64,000 bases of DNA from Paragorgia papillata. Lineage: Eukaryota; Cnidaria; Anthozoa; Scleralcyonacea; Coralliidae. The notes below the pieces were generated by a model. That model was given only the letters and a program-made list of their open reading frames with translations. It searched no databases and had not been told where the DNA came from. The stretch spans positions 3,631,001 to 3,695,000 of the forward strand of contig JAWNZC010000314.1 in NCBI GenBank assembly GCA_035771165.1, read 5' to 3'. Below, one piece after another: positions 1 to 11,933 of this stretch. Each line of letters starts with the position of its first letter. Positions within the stretch are counted from its first letter, which is position 1. The position numbers and the translations under genes were made by a program.

Positions 1-1990
1 CATTCTATTTGATCCATTAATACATCAATCTCAGCATATTTTTCATGCTGGGATCCATACGTAAAAACTCCAGAAAAGTCAGGCATGAATATTCGTAATC
101 GTAAGTAATGCGAGTATAATATAGACCAGTTTCATAATGGAAGCAAATCTAATAATTTTTCTTTCTAATAAACATTTCTTGCCTTGTTTGTGTGTCGTAA
201 TTCAAAAGAATCCTTGCGTCATGACGAGGCCAGGAAGACTGATTTAGATACACACAAAAAATATTTTTAAAGTTCTGACCATGCATCGACAATCAATTAT
301 ACAAATCCGAAAAAAGTTTAGTAACATTTCTGTAGCTACATGGACTGTTTTAGTCATAGATATTAGAGTTTTGGAAGAAAGGAGCAGAAATATTCTCAGA
401 ATGTGTTGTATATCCAGAGCCGGATGTTTTGAGTAAAGGCATTGAATATACTGTAAAATATAATGTAAATTGCTCTTGAAAAGCCCCTTGTGGGAAGAAG
501 TAATTAAAATTTGTTGTATTTGTATTTGTGTCGACCATCGCCCTTCCGTTGTATTTTGCCGCGCGGGCTCTCGCCATACGAATCGAAAGAGATGTCTCTA
601 GCCTAGCCCAGAGGCTGCTTTGTTTAGTTTACTAACAAGATTAGTTTTGTAGCAGTTACTGTAGCAGTGATAACAACTAAAAGAAGAGATATCTCGAAAT
701 GCATGCCCCGCGAGCGGCTCACCCATAGGAAATGCGTATATGTATTCTAGATCGCTATTATTTGATCGCGCCATTGTGTCGGCTTAAGACAAAAAAAATA
801 GTCCAATAGTGCCGATTTATATAAACTTTATATTAAAACGCACCATCGCACGCGTAAATAAAATAAGTTCAAAATTATCGCATATTCTCCGAAAGAAAAT
901 AAATGTAATATGAATATAATATCTTTTTTTTTTGGTCGTGCTTTTTTCGCGCCGACCATCACACATAAAGTTTAATATAGGCGCTTTTTGTGAAGTCTGA
1001 AAGGAGGTAATTTTGAACTCAGTTTATATAACCAGCGAAGACCATGTAGGTGCATATTAAACGTAGCCAGCAGAGCTGGCGTTTCATGAGGAGCGCGGTT
1101 GTCACTAGTACTCTTGAAATCCTTGTTTTGTACTTTGTAACGCAACCTAAGATCGGACCACACATTGAAAGATTGAGACTAGAGATAAATTAACTGATTG
1201 GCGCTTTCCGACGTGTGCCTTTGGCATAAATTCCAATGACCGCCAATGCATCCTTTAAAAACCATTCCACAAGACTTTCTGTCTATACTGTATAAATATC
1301 AGATCTCCCCACTTCCGAGTGAAAAGCCTGTACAAGAGTTAACCCTTTTCCATCTAGGGTTTTGTCATTAATTAACGAGTAAAATCGTCTGACATTATCG
1401 GGAAGCCAGACTATAAACTACAGTACATAACTCATAAGACTATTAAAATCTCATGGTACAGGATAATTAATATTCTGTAATATTGATATTCTCTGTAGTG
1501 TAAACTGACGGAACCACCTTGGCCTTGCGAAAATATATGTTGTTCGGAAGTTAAATGAACTGATAGTGATTTGCCATACTTTCAAACCAGAGCCGCCGGT
1601 GGTTTTTGACAACGTTATTCTATCTAGCCACTACGGTTAAACGTGTAATTGATCAGAAATGTTGAGATAAATTAACTAATTTATATAAGTTTTTTTCCGA
1701 CTTTTCCCGTTGGCAAACATTTAAGATCCGACGCTCATTCAACACGAGACACATAGAACTATCTTTTTACTTACAACTCATTTATGAACGAATCATACAC
1801 TGGAAATTGACCAATGCTATACTTTAGAACAACGCAATATTCAGGCTTACCTTTTCCATATGTTAATTTAAATGTGTTCCAATAAAGCAGAGGTGCAGAG
1901 TATCCAAACTGGTGTAGCAGTTTAACGCTGTCGTTTGAGGAAGATACGAACAACGAAGTAAAGAATGTGAAGTGCGCGCTTCTCGCCACA
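1..1990. other. Unassigned AT-rich DNA
   Basis: No gene that I can support. A short CpG-richer patch around 540-720 contains a minus-strand ORF (350-577, 75 codons, ATG at 577) with an Arg/Ala-rich start. It matches no family I know and lacks a convincing splice donor, so it is not called. At about 1325-1400 there is a degenerate copy of the interspersed motif GAGTAAAATCGTCTGG, which recurs near 44870 and seeds the minisatellite at 20.9 kb. Confidence 0.5.
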
Positions 1991-1997
1991 GGATACG

Positions 1998-2393
1998 TTG
2001 AAAATAATTTTTGATTGGCTGCGACCACTGCGACTTTTTACTTTCATTGACCAATCACAATCGGCGTTCCGAGCACTGCGAGCTTACTGGAGTTACATCG
2101 ATCGTCGTCATAATATTCTTCAAAGCTTCGTAACTGGCAATCTTCATTGTCCAAACAAAGATCCAAGTCCGATCAGCCGAGGAATGGCTCTTAAAATTGC
2201 TGGTAGTGGATTGGCATACAACGATCTTTCTACCTTGTACCACAATTTTGGTGAAGTTGGTGTCGTTGGAATATTGAGCATGCCACCGAATCATCCAGAG
2301 CGTCATAAAGTATGTAAACCACGAGTAACCAAGAATAAAAGAATCCTCCAAAACATTGTTAAGCACTTTCGATCTAACAGTCGAGCTATATAG
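1998..2393 (+). pseudogene. 131-codon ORF, possible 3' exon remnant of a mobile-element protein
   Basis: The longest + strand ORF in the window runs from an ATG at 1998 to a TAG at 2391-2393. The first 40 or so residues look non-coding, but from about residue 60 onward the composition is protein-like. It includes a stretch reading MALKIAGSGLAYNDLSTLY followed by a basic C-terminus with PRVTKNKRILQNIVKHF. This resembles, from memory, C-terminal segments of exonuclease-like proteins that occur in many copies in coral genomes. That link is inference only. No upstream exon or promoter was found, and a minus-strand ORF (2055-2366) overlaps it completely. It may be a 3' exon of a mobile-element gene, a decayed fragment or chance. 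Confidence 0.3.
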
Positions 2394-2399
2394 TTCTTA

Positions 2400-3750
2400 G
2401 ATTACAATAATCTTGTTCAGAGGAAGATATTAAATACAATTTAAACTGTAAATTAGAATTATGCGTGTTTTCTGCGTGTTTCTTGTGATGCGCCTGCGAT
2501 TACGCGTACGCGCATGTCAAATCATTGTTCTTGCAAGCAAAGAAAAACATCTTGGCCGCGCGAGAAGTAAGCGCATGAAACATTAAATATTACGAAAACC
2601 ACTTTGGTAAGGTATCCTGAAAATTGGCACGCAAATAGATACACATATGTAGCATTCAGGAAAATAATTTTAAAAAATTCGGTAGAACGAAAATTTCAAA
2701 AATGCTGATTTTCAATTCTGATCGTTTGCTTCTACAGAATTTTCTGAAACTTACCCAAAACATCTGTTGCAACAACAGATTATGATTCATCGTTTAAAAA
2801 TTGGGGGTCACCAAAGTTTTTTTCGAAATAAAACAAAAAAACTGTCATTATGGACGCCATTTTGCCAACATTGCCTTCGTCATAGTTGCCTTGACAACAT
2901 TATATGTTTTCAAATTTGTACTAATTTTTAACATTTACTTCATATGCTAAACTTTTGTTAGATTTTGGAACCTGTAAATTAGTTCAAAGATCAAAATCTC
3001 ACGTTCCCAGTCCTTAGGCTAAAAACTGTATTGAGCCACCTTAATTAAACGGTTTTTTGGCGGATTTTAGGAAAAACAAGACGCCTGCTCAGGCGTTCAC
3101 TCGGGCTACTGATTTCTGAAAGCTTCGCGTAGCCTGTGCGTACTCTAGCAAGACTACATGACAATGGCAATGCATAATTGCATAGATTTTCACAAATAGA
3201 ATCTATGGTCTTATATCAACTGCTGCCGTGCAGGAAGCGCCGAAGGTTTGCTAATAGTATAAATGTAAACAAAGCCGTTTTTCTGAAAATTAAACAACGG
3301 ATCTAATATATTTAGTAGACAAAACCTATAGTGTCGGATTCGGCAGATTCAAGCGATCATTTTGATATAGAATTAATTTAAATTCGCACAAACAGAAAAT
3401 ATTTAAACATGTTTTAAAACACACGTTTCCAAATGTAATACGACACGCGATATCTAGACATGCACCGAACATATTCAACATATTGATATCTTACCGGTAT
3501 TTGCTCTATTCGGTGCTTATTATACTTGCATTTTGTAGTTGTCGGACTATAAAGCAGCAAGGCCAGGACCAACCTGTTTTGAAATAGCTCGTCATCTTTT
3601 ACGTACTAGGTCTACCGCGATCGCCGGCGTGTGCAGTTGTAAACATTGTAAAGCCTTTGTAAGCATGTTTATAATGAATTGAAGACATTGTCAGCCGCAT
3701 TACTGATCAACTATAACTCGGTCACTTGCAAAGCTATTCAAACAAGTAAA
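2400..3750. other. Non-coding stretch, nothing recognised
   Basis: AT-rich sequence without a supportable exon on either strand, no tandem array and no inverted repeat long enough to call. It may be intergenic DNA or old decayed repeats. Confidence 0.5.
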
Positions 3751-3767
3751 CAAGTAAACAACTGAGA

Positions 3768-4080
3768 AACAGTGAAATGTCTTGTGAATATTAAAAAACA
3801 TCGATAAAATGGCAATAAAAACTTCGTTCAAAAGAGACAACCACGGTTTCGCAATAATAACATGACTGTTCTCTGACGTCCTTCACTCCTTCAGTTTAAA
3901 GTTTCCGATTATTTTTAATACACCTTGATTCGCTGACAATCCGACTACTCTGACATCTTTGTTTGAGACGACTGCTGTGTAGTGTGCCAAGAAATGTCGT
4001 GGAAATATTCAAAAACATCGATAAAATGGCAAGAAAAGCTTCGTTCAAGAGACAACGCGGCCATGAAATCGCCATCGCGC
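3768..4080. repeat. Diverged direct repeat, about 75 bp, two copies
   Basis: The segment containing AACATCGATAAAATGGCA (about 3798) recurs at about 4013 with the same flanks: AATGTC before it, and CTTCGTTCAA plus GAGACAAC after it. The two copies are about 215 bp apart in direct orientation and differ by scattered substitutions and small indels. Probably two ends or subrepeats of one interspersed element. Confidence 0.55.
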
Positions 4081-4429
4081 GGCCGGGACACTAATGATCA
4101 CGAGCCCTAGACTCGGCTACCACAGTAGCACAAGTAAAAATTAAAATTTTTTGTGGGAAATTTTTCTGAGAATTTTCCAAAAAAATGTCTGAAGTTCCAT
4201 AACTCAAAATGTTCGGAACACGAAAAATAACCTTTTCCCCCCTAATTTTCTTTTTTAGTGCCACCGCTGTAACTATAACTGTAACTGTACATAGGTACAG
4301 CTTTAGCAATAAAACCGATCAACCTGAAATTTATCCACCGGATTTATTTCTACATTCTAAGCAACTATTGTTATAATCATTAATTTAAAAAAAAAAAATT
4401 TTTTTTATAATTTTTAAAAAAAATTTCCC

Positions 4430-4745
4430 TGTTTTTTGGATGCCACGCCCACATGGTTTGGCGTGACGTCACGAAACCTTCATATTCGGATAGAGCTCGA
4501 CAAGGGCTTTTCAACGATATGTTACTTGGGACGAAACGATGAAGGGAAAAAAGTACGGTTTTTTGGATGCCACGCCCACAATTTTGCGTATTACGTCATG
4601 AAACCTGATATTTCAGGCTCAGCGCCATGACGTCATTCCAATGATATAAAAATTTTCGCAAAATAATGGAAAAATTTCTCGATCTTTTTCAAATTTTAAT
4701 GCTTGCCACGCCCACATTTTTTGATTTATTCAAAATTTTCGTAAT
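4430..4745. repeat. Degenerate tandem repeat carrying GCCACGCCCACA
   Basis: The motif GATGCCACGCCCACA occurs at about 4438 and 4566, and TTGCCACGCCCACA at about 4705. The first two copies are each followed by a CGTCAYGAAACCT block. The spacing of roughly 125-140 bp indicates a degenerate tandem repeat of about 2.5 units. The short ORF at 4436-4630 is a by-product of this repeat, not a gene. Confidence 0.6.
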
Positions 4746-4859
4746 TATTCGCGGACGGGTTATCTCGAAGAGTAATATATCTGAAGGAAAAGATCTAAAA
4801 ATGACGACATACTACTTTAAAATAGGGTAAAAAATTAGATTTGTCACCATCATTATTGC

Positions 4860-6100
4860 ATGGCGGTTTGCATTAAACGTCGCCATGCTCCCTGTGCTGA
4901 AGTGCAGATCCAATGGCTCCCTACAGAAAAAAACAAAACTCAATATACTACTATTCCCAGGCCTCTAGAGGCGAAAAACTCAAAACAGATATTTACTACT
5001 AAACTCGTTTCTTTTCAATATTTTTCTTCAAGACTTTGCAGCCATAACAAGCCGGATATTACACATCTTGTGATCAAAGGAATTCTTGGAAATATAAATT
5101 CCAGGAATTCCAGGAAAAAAAATTGATTGAATGATAAAAATTGTTTCTTTTTATTTAAATGTTTTCATTTGTTGCAGTAGTATAGCCCTTCCTCAGAACT
5201 TGCAACCTGCAAATCGTGGCTTGCTATACTACTTTTCCATATAATCTACAGCCAAATAAACCCCCCAGTAAAAATGGCTCTAACGGCTCTGCGCAATGCG
5301 CCTCTAAGCCCTCCGGGAACCATGATTTCTTAAAATCGAAATTTGGAGAGTAAATGATCAGTATAAAAGTTACAGTACCGAGACGATACTTCCCCACTAA
5401 TCCCACAGTTTGTCAGGTGTTTAGCAGGGCTTTTGCATGTGGACTTGTATCGACGTCCTCTAGATGTTCACAAAATTTCAGAGCCGGGGGTGGTCAGGAA
5501 CCACCTGTTAGTTTTCTTGGCCTTTGGTCACCTTTTTTCGGGTTTTTTTTATTTTTGAAGTAGTAAGTCTCCTCCGATGGAACTGATTTTATATGATGTT
5601 TCTACACTCTACTGGGATGTTCCCACCAAGTTTCAGCGCAATCATTTCATCCAACAGAAATATATAGTCTTTCTCCGCGTCTGGTTTTAGTCCAGACTAG
5701 TCTAGGTAGACTTGCAATAAATACACGAGCTCGAATTGAAGGCGTTTGTCCATGGTATCTAGACCCGATCTAGAGAAGAAGTCGAAGAATTGGAAAATAC
5801 GATAAGAAACCGAGAAATTTGAGAGTATACATATATATTGATTCAAAATTCCACCATAATAAAAGATAACTATTCGATAGCCGCCTTGATATAGTTTCGA
5901 CTAAATTAATAAAATATATAATTTTGTAGCACAGGCTACAACGTTGGAGAAAAGGATCGACTGGATATTGATGTTTTATATTAAAAACAAACGCAATAGT
6001 TTGGGAATTATTTTATATATACAATTTTAGAATTTAAATTTTAGAATGCAGGTAGGCCATTTAATATATTGATACATAATTATAAACACGTCTCCACCGT
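4860..6100. other. Non-coding stretch
   Basis: No supportable gene. An 88-codon + strand ORF at 4860-5126 and overlapping short ORFs on both strands near 5224-5563 show no family features or splice context. No repeat boundary was found. Confidence 0.45.
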
Positions 6101-6110
6101 ATAAACTCAG

Positions 6111-6548
6111 TCATCCACAACTAAGACTAACTACTCCGAGATTCCCGTTTTGTGGCTTACGGGTCCACTTTTCTGACAACCATTGTTCAGCACTGCCATA
6201 AACAACTTGGACTTTCGCATCGGCTTCGCCTTCAGTAGCCATCGTCCCTGATCATCGAACGAAGGACCCAAGTAGACTGCTTTTCGCAAGGTCTCCACCT
6301 GCTACAACGAAATTCCTCACCGTGCCATGTTGAAGTCGATGAAGTTCAGAGAACACAAATGGCAATATCTGATATATCGGACTTTTACCAAAACCAGTGG
6401 GCAAAACAGCAAAGACATCTTGGCTGTCAACAGCGGGCTTTCGAATGCACGTCGTTTGTTCTGGTTTCAAAGACTCATAGCCGAAATGTGTCAATGAATT
6501 TAACAAAGCGGTTTCGAAAAATCCTTCTATGGTTTGATTTTCCGACAT
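6111..6548 (-). pseudogene. RecQ-like DNA helicase N-terminal fragment, broken
   Basis: The minus-strand ORF starts at ATG 6548 and runs 98 codons. Around residues 25-60 it reads as the start of a RecQ-type helicase core: a Q-motif-like segment (YESLKPEQTTCIRK), then DVFAVLPTGFGKS, which contains the Walker A lysine (motif I), then YQILPFVF. The reading then degenerates and stops at 6252. A second minus-strand frame at 6242-6111 resumes with DAKVQVVYGSAEQWLSEKW, which resembles the region between motifs Ia and II of the same family. The stretch with the usual motif Ia is missing, so this is a 5' fragment with a deletion and frameshift. Such single-domain RecQ-like genes are abundant, probably mobile-element-linked, in cnidarian genomes (from memory). 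The fragment lacks motifs II-VI and cannot be an active helicase. Confidence 0.7.
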
Positions 6549-6866
6549 AATAAATGATTAAATGAATGAATTGGTCACAGAAACGTATACGATAAACACA
6601 TTCGAGAAATGGCGATGACGGTGTGCACCTTGACGGTGCACCTTTGGGCAAGTTGTTTATCTGAATGAACCAATCAAAATCCTTACTTCAATTAGTCAGC
6701 CAATCAGAGCTCCCGTCCATGAGATGGACGGAGTCCACACAGTTTTGTTAGGAGTTTCCTCAGGCCTCTATTTTTCTCGCCTTCTCGCTCGCCCGCACCT
6801 CTGCCCGCGCTGCTGGGTTTAGCGGAAGGCGGGAACAAATAAAGGCGTGACATTCAGGTTAGGGGG

Positions 6867-6867
<1 letters not shown>

Positions 6868-6899
<32 letters not shown>
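6868..6899. repeat. (TA)n microsatellite
   Basis: Pure TA run of about 32 bp that directly abuts the interspersed repeat starting AGTTCAATCTACAGACAC. Confidence 0.9.
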
Positions 6900-6902
<3 letters not shown>

Positions 6903-7200
6903 CAATCTACAGACACGGTGTTTCGCTGTACAACAGCTCATCAGTGTAGCTTGGAACAATCTGAATGAATTTCATCAATTACTTATACACATGCGATCGT
7001 CGGTGACAACCGCATGTGGGACAGCATCGGTGAAATACATTCAGATAGCGTGAAGTGCGCATGGGCCCAGAGTGCTCAAACTTCCACAAGGGTAGTGAGC
7101 GTTGCATTATCGCTAATAGGTACCCACGGCAACTTCGCAGAGTGCTCAACAACACCGAAGTGAAGGAGCGTACATAGTTCAATCTACAGACACGGTTAAA
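6900..7200 (-). repeat. Microsatellite-tailed interspersed repeat, copy 1
   Basis: Read on the minus strand, this element contains GTTTGAGCACTCTGGGCC (about 7080) and ends with GTGTCTGTAGATTGAACT followed at once by a (TA)n tail. The same element is at 47300-47482 on the + strand, ending in an (AGGT)n array, and a short copy lies at 30508-30545 next to (TA)n. A second partial copy of the terminal motif occurs at about 7176-7195. A terminal junction joined to different microsatellites fits a retroelement 3' tail or a Helentron-type (HINE) element; which one is not settled. Confidence 0.6.
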
Positions 7201-8110
7201 CGTTAATAGACAATAAGTGAAAAAACAAATATGATCGGTAACAAATCCTCCGTGACCGGCAAATTTCACTTCTTACCGGTCACAATGACAAGCAGATTTC
7301 CAAGATTTATTTCTAGGCTTGCGTCGAAAGTCAAGACAGACCAGTCTCGTGTATAAATCTCTTTCATGTTTTATTGTTAAATAAGTTTCCAATATTTTTA
7401 CAGTGATCGTAGCAATACAGAAAACAGAAAACCAATCTTTCTTTAAAATTACGAGTAAAACCACATAGTTTTAATACGGTGTGTTTGTCAGTCTCTATTA
7501 TTAGCATTTTGATAGATATCTAATAAGAGTGTTGGAGTATTAATATAACTCTACACCGCTGTTTTATCGTCCAATCACAAGTTGGAGCAATTCCTCCATT
7601 TAGCCACACGTGACAAATGTCACTTGCTGTGTAAATTTTTGAAATCTCATACTTTCTAGAACACTATTTTATTTTATTCTATTTATGCTGATTTTCAACA
7701 ATTTAACACTATATGCTAACAAATTGACAAGGCAACATTCCTATACCTTGCAGGTAACCAAATAGCTACCTAAAAGGGGAGAGGCTTTCCTGGATCTGCC
7801 ACTCCTATTGGCTTAAATAACAACCTGAAGTATACGTCCCCGTATAGCTGATTATTATATAGGAGTACATCTCCCCCCGCACACACACACACAAAAATTA
7901 CAGGCTTGTTACAAATCATACGTTTTACATATGACATGTGCTGTACATGTAATAATATATCCAACATGATCAAGTCAGTCTTCATAATTATGACCATTAA
8001 GGGCATGTATTATTTACTTTTGCATAATACAAGTGGAAATGAGTGCTAGCTGAATCGATCTTTTCATACATGTACTGTATATATAACTAGTTCAGGACTT
8101 CAGGTGAGTA
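7200..8110. other. Non-coding stretch
   Basis: Short ORFs on the minus strand (6979-7269, 7273-7464, 7770-8006) overlap repeats or lack coding character. A (CA)-rich patch lies near 7880. Nothing further recognised. Confidence 0.45.
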
Positions 8111-8119
8111 CAGTAGGAT

Positions 8120-8358
8120 TAGCTCACCTTGCTATAAACATCCCCAGTGGGATGGAGGCACAAGAAACTTCAAGAAACTGATTTTCCGTTTTCTCCCACA
8201 TACAACGTGTGACGTCATTGCTCAAATTGCATAGCCAATAACTCAAGAATGGGATAAGATTTGAAAGGCATGTAAAAGTCATTTTTCATTATCTTAGGTG
8301 TTCTTCCAAATACAATCTTAAAAAACTGAAGTGAAATTTCGTTTCATAGGCACTTTTA
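8120..8358. repeat. Fragment of an AGTGCCTATGAAACG-type foldback family
   Basis: The right edge reads TTTCGTTTCATAGGCACTTT (8339-8358), identical in style to the right terminus of the element at 60575-61056. The middle (CATAGCCAATAACTCAAGAA) is shared with 29005-29035 and, inverted, with 27575-27600. This is an incomplete member of a dispersed MITE family. Confidence 0.5.
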
Positions 8359-8394
8359 TATAAAATAACATGTACGCTACGCAAGTTCTGATTG

Positions 8395-10470
8395 GTCAAT
8401 ACCCATGTTTGGATCAGGCTATCCAAACGGACATTTGCAGCAATTTTGAGTGAGGCCTTTTATAGACTTCAATCTAATTTTATTAGTACAGACACAAATA
8501 AAATAGCATTGAAATTACTAAAATATTATTGGTAAGTATAGGTATGTGTAAGGGCTTCTACAGGGAAAAATTTTAACTAAGCGAGAGCGAAGAACGAAAT
8601 GTTCGATTACAAGCAAACAAATAATTTCTTGAACGAATCTTAAAGTTAAGGTAAAAAGCACCGTCTTTGAGTCTTTTTAAGGCAGTAAAAAACAACAACA
8701 CTATGTTTATATATTGTGAGATAACTATAACCAAGCCTGAAATTGTTCAAGAGCCAAGCTAAACTCGCTAAAATATACGGTGGTTTGTACTTTAATATGG
8801 TAACAAAACACCAATCACGTTTCGTCTACTTTTCCCCAGACTCATAAACAACCAATCATATTTTGCCTTGTATATAACGTCTTGATGACGAGACGGACGA
8901 GCGAAACGAGAAAGAAAGTAATCCGAAAACTATTTTGCCGACAAATTCAACATTAAAGATAGGAATATCAATAAAGAAGTGAACTCTGACCATCGAAAAC
9001 AGCGAATATTATTAGGAAAACGCTTAAATATTACTAGAATCAACCGCCTCAGCGTCTGGCTCAAGGTTTCAGAGCAAATACAAGAAAAACCTTCTTGGCC
9101 GTAAAAAGCCGCTGAAACTGAAGCTATACAAGGCAAAATATGATTGGTTGTTTATGAGTCTGGGGAAAAGTAGACGAAACGTGATTGGTAGTTGATGAAT
9201 TTCGGGAGAATATGTATTCCTATCATTATTTTTTTTCTCACAATTTTCGGTCATTTTATAAAAGAAATACCTAATGCATGGGTTTCCATGTTTGGATAGC
9301 CGGATCCAAACACGAGGGATGTTGCACTGCCTCAGTCGTCTGCCTCATGGTTTCAGAGCAAATACAAGAAAAACATTCTTGACCGTAAAAAGCCGCTGAA
9401 ACTGAAGCTTCCAGAAAAATATTTTCATCGGCAGATTTGGATTTTATGTCGAGAGCTCTTGGGTAAATATTTTACTTCATATCGACAGTCTTTTTCTTTT
9501 AATAAGTGAATTCATCAGGCAAGAAAATGAAAGGTATTTGAACAGAATGTTATTTAACAATTATTCGCCGAATTAGGCGAGGTGAATATCGGTGTAATAA
9601 TAACCGAGACGAAGTCGAGGTTATTATATTCACTGATATTCACTGAGCCTGAGGCGAATAATTGTTTTAGTATAAATACACATTTTCGTACTTTTAGGAA
9701 CAACATTTTCTTTAAAATTTCCTCGTCTGTCGCATTGATAACTTGGCTGGCGGCCATTTTGAATAAACGCTGTAGGTGATTATCGAGAATTAATCCGAAG
9801 TAGCTCGACCAATCAGCGCGCGTGATTTTCTATAATCACCTGTGTATTTATACTAAGCCGTTTTAATATCGTTTTGAAAACTTTATTCTCCAAATCACGT
9901 TGTTTTGTGGCCATATTAATATTAAAGTACAAACCACCGTATATTTTAGCGAGTTTAGCTTGGCTCTTGAACACAACAGGTCCAGAAAACAATTTTAGGC
10001 TTGGTAATAGTTCTCTCACAATATATAAATATGGTGTTGTTGTTTTTTACTGCCTTAAAAAGACTCAAAGACGGTGCTTTTTAACTTTAAGATTCGTTCA
10101 AGAAATTATTTGTTTGCTTGTATTAATTGGACATTTAGTTCTTCGCCCTCGCTTATTTAAAACTTTTCCCTGTTAAAGCCCGTATACATACCTATACTTA
10201 CTAATAATATTTTAGTAATTTCAATGCTACTTTATTTGAGTCAGTACTAAAAAAAAATAGATTAAAGACTATAAAAGGTGTCACTCGAAATTGCTGCAAA
10301 TTTCCGTGTTTGGATTATTGGATAGCGCTTGCGAGCCATACATGTTATTTTATGCTCGATTTTCGAAAACTAAAAACTAAAAAACACTCGCCTAGCGGCT
10401 CGTGTTTTTTTACGCTTTGCGAAAGTCTCGCAACATCCCTCGTGTTTGGATCAGGCTATCCAAACATGGG
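8395..10470. mobile_element. Non-autonomous DNA transposon with long TIRs (about 370 bp)
   Basis: A left arm at about 8440-8815 is repeated as its reverse complement at about 9893-10310: for example AAGCACCGTCTTTGAGTC (8657) against GACTCAAAGACGGTGCTT (10062), and AATATACGGTGGTTTGTAC (8771) against GTACAAACCACCGTATATT (9927). Terminal modules containing GGATCAGGCTATCCAAAC occur at both ends (about 8411 and 10448), with a variant inside at 9290. The core contains two direct copies of GGTTTCAGAGCAAATACAAG (9065, 9350), an inverted copy of AACCAATCATATTTTGCCTTG and the nested element at about 9548-9858. No transposase ORF is visible. Exact ends and TSD could not be fixed. Confidence 0.7.
9548..9858. 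mobile_element. Nested ATTATTCGCC-type MITE
   Basis: Left end hairpin module ACAATTATTCGCCG...AGGCGAATAATTGTTTTAG (9557-9670) and right end TAATCACCTGTGTATTTATACTAAG. The inner module CCGAGACGAAGTCGAGG is a hairpin of a style repeated in other elements here (39074-39177, 61200-61290, 62700-62820). It interrupts the longer TIR element. A minus-strand ORF starts inside it at 9757 with MAASQVINATDEEILKKM, which resembles N-termini of Crypton/ZMYM-like coral proteins. That resemblance is weak and from memory. Confidence 0.55.
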
Positions 10471-11436
10471 AACCCATTAGGTATTTCTTAAATACTAATG
10501 TAGAAAAATACTGAAAGTGTCTGAAGTGAAATACTCGTTGGCATTTTTGTTGTTTTAATGAACAGAGGAGCCAGGGGCGGCGTGGCTCTCAAATAGGGCC
10601 CGGGAAATGATATGCTAGGGGCCCACTTTTACGGGGGGGGGGGGGTGGGTGTGTAAAATTGGGGTGTGGAAACAGCTACCAATAAAAATGATAAATTGTA
10701 AATGAGAATGCAGAAACTTTATATTCATTAAGCTAAAAACCTAGAAGAAACTGTATTTAGTGTGATTACATAATGGCATGTGCGTCTCTAATATTTACTC
10801 TAATATTTACTCTGATGGTGGAAATAGTTTGTTCGGGTTGATTTGAGCTAGAGAACACTTCGTTGACTTTCGATACTGCATCGCCATGAATTTCCTCAAG
10901 TTTATCATTTGAAGTTTATTGGCAGAATTCCTAACGTGTTAGCTGTTGCTAGCTCGTCACCTGGGCCAAGCGGAGGTGGGATTTCTACACAAAATGTCAC
11001 TAGGTCAGACTTATTTATTTCGTCATTGCGCATTTTCAACGAGCACGTAAACAAGACTCGTCATTTTCGATAATCTGTCATTCTGTCTTAACTTCCAATA
11101 GTGTAATAGCGCAGGAGATGAAATTCACACATATGTCAGATGATTGAAATTTGAAATTCTACCCGGCATTTGGGCGGAAACTACCGAAGAGTGTTGCGCC
11201 CGCGGCACAACTTCGCTCAGGTTTCATACAAATTATATACCGTAATAACCGTATAGCGGTATATAGAAACTTAGAAATTTAAAAACGAATGAAACAATAA
11301 TATATTTGCGGTTCCTATCAAGTTTCTGAGTGAATGCGCAAAAGAAAGCTGATGTAGACCGCCGTAATGTATTTAAGAATTTGAAGTTTTCTATTTGCGC
11401 GAGCGCAGGTGGCGGTCGGCCTAGCCTGCAAAGCAG

Positions 11437-11597
11437 ATCTAATGTTGAAGCGCTTGAGTTAAGCTTTGTTAGGCACTTAAGTTCGGGCCGACCGTAAAAA
11501 ATAACGCGAAAAAAAAGTTTTTTTTCGCGTTATTTTTTACGGTCGGCCCGAACTTAAGTGCCTAACAAAGCTTAACTCAAGCGCTTCAACATTAGAT
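11437..11597. repeat. Perfect 161-bp palindrome (80-bp arms, 1-base centre)
   Basis: Every base from 11437 to 11516 is complementary to 11597 down to 11518, with a single G at 11517 as centre. The arms meet as CGCGAAAAAAAA G TTTTTTTTCGCG and end in ATCTAATGTTGAAGCGC. Base-perfect arms with no real loop are unusual, because such DNA is normally unstable or quickly asymmetric. It lies inside the hAT element. A recent insertion of a perfect foldback element or an assembly/foldback artefact are both possible. Confidence 0.92.
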
Positions 11598-11755
11598 TAC
11601 CTAAATTGAAAAATCAATTTAATAACTATATCACTATATCACTAAACATACTTTAAGTCTTTAACCAATATGTAGTAATAAAGATACAAATAAATAAGTT
11701 GCCGAGCTGTTGTAAGGTAAGCCTTTAGCCATGGGCACAATTTATTATAAATTAC

Positions 11756-11933
11756 CTGTTGAGACTGTTGTTTCATTGGCTTTGAAGAAGGACGTTAGCG
11801 GTTTCACATTCTTCGAGCTTTCAAATAAGAGCTTTGTTTCTTGTTCTCGTCGCTTTTGAGACCCACTTTTATGTTTTTTCTTGGGAAGAACATTCCCAGA
11901 ATCACGCGTACTATGCGCTCTTTTGTCAGCCAT
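11756..11933 (-). pseudogene. Retained first exon of a hAT transposase (ZMYM5/TTF-like N-terminus)
   Basis: Starts at ATG 11933 (minus) and runs to a splice-donor-like site ACAG|GTAATT with the last exon base at 11756, phase 1. The peptide is basic, with KKKHKSGSQKRREQE followed by PLTSFFK. This KKK-SGxQKRKxR ... SFF pattern is the familiar N-terminus of hAT proteins of the ZMYM5/52-kDa-repressor-like type. The DDE and dimerisation regions are absent from the element. The exon lies within the hAT TIRs, so it is the 5' end of the former transposase gene, left over after internal deletion. Without its downstream exons it reads into a stop within three codons after the donor. Confidence 0.65.

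Noticed and set aside
350..577. Minus-strand ORF starting MARARAAKYNGR in a CpG-richer patch
   Set aside because: No family resemblance, no convincing donor and no partner exon; could be a first exon but unsupported.
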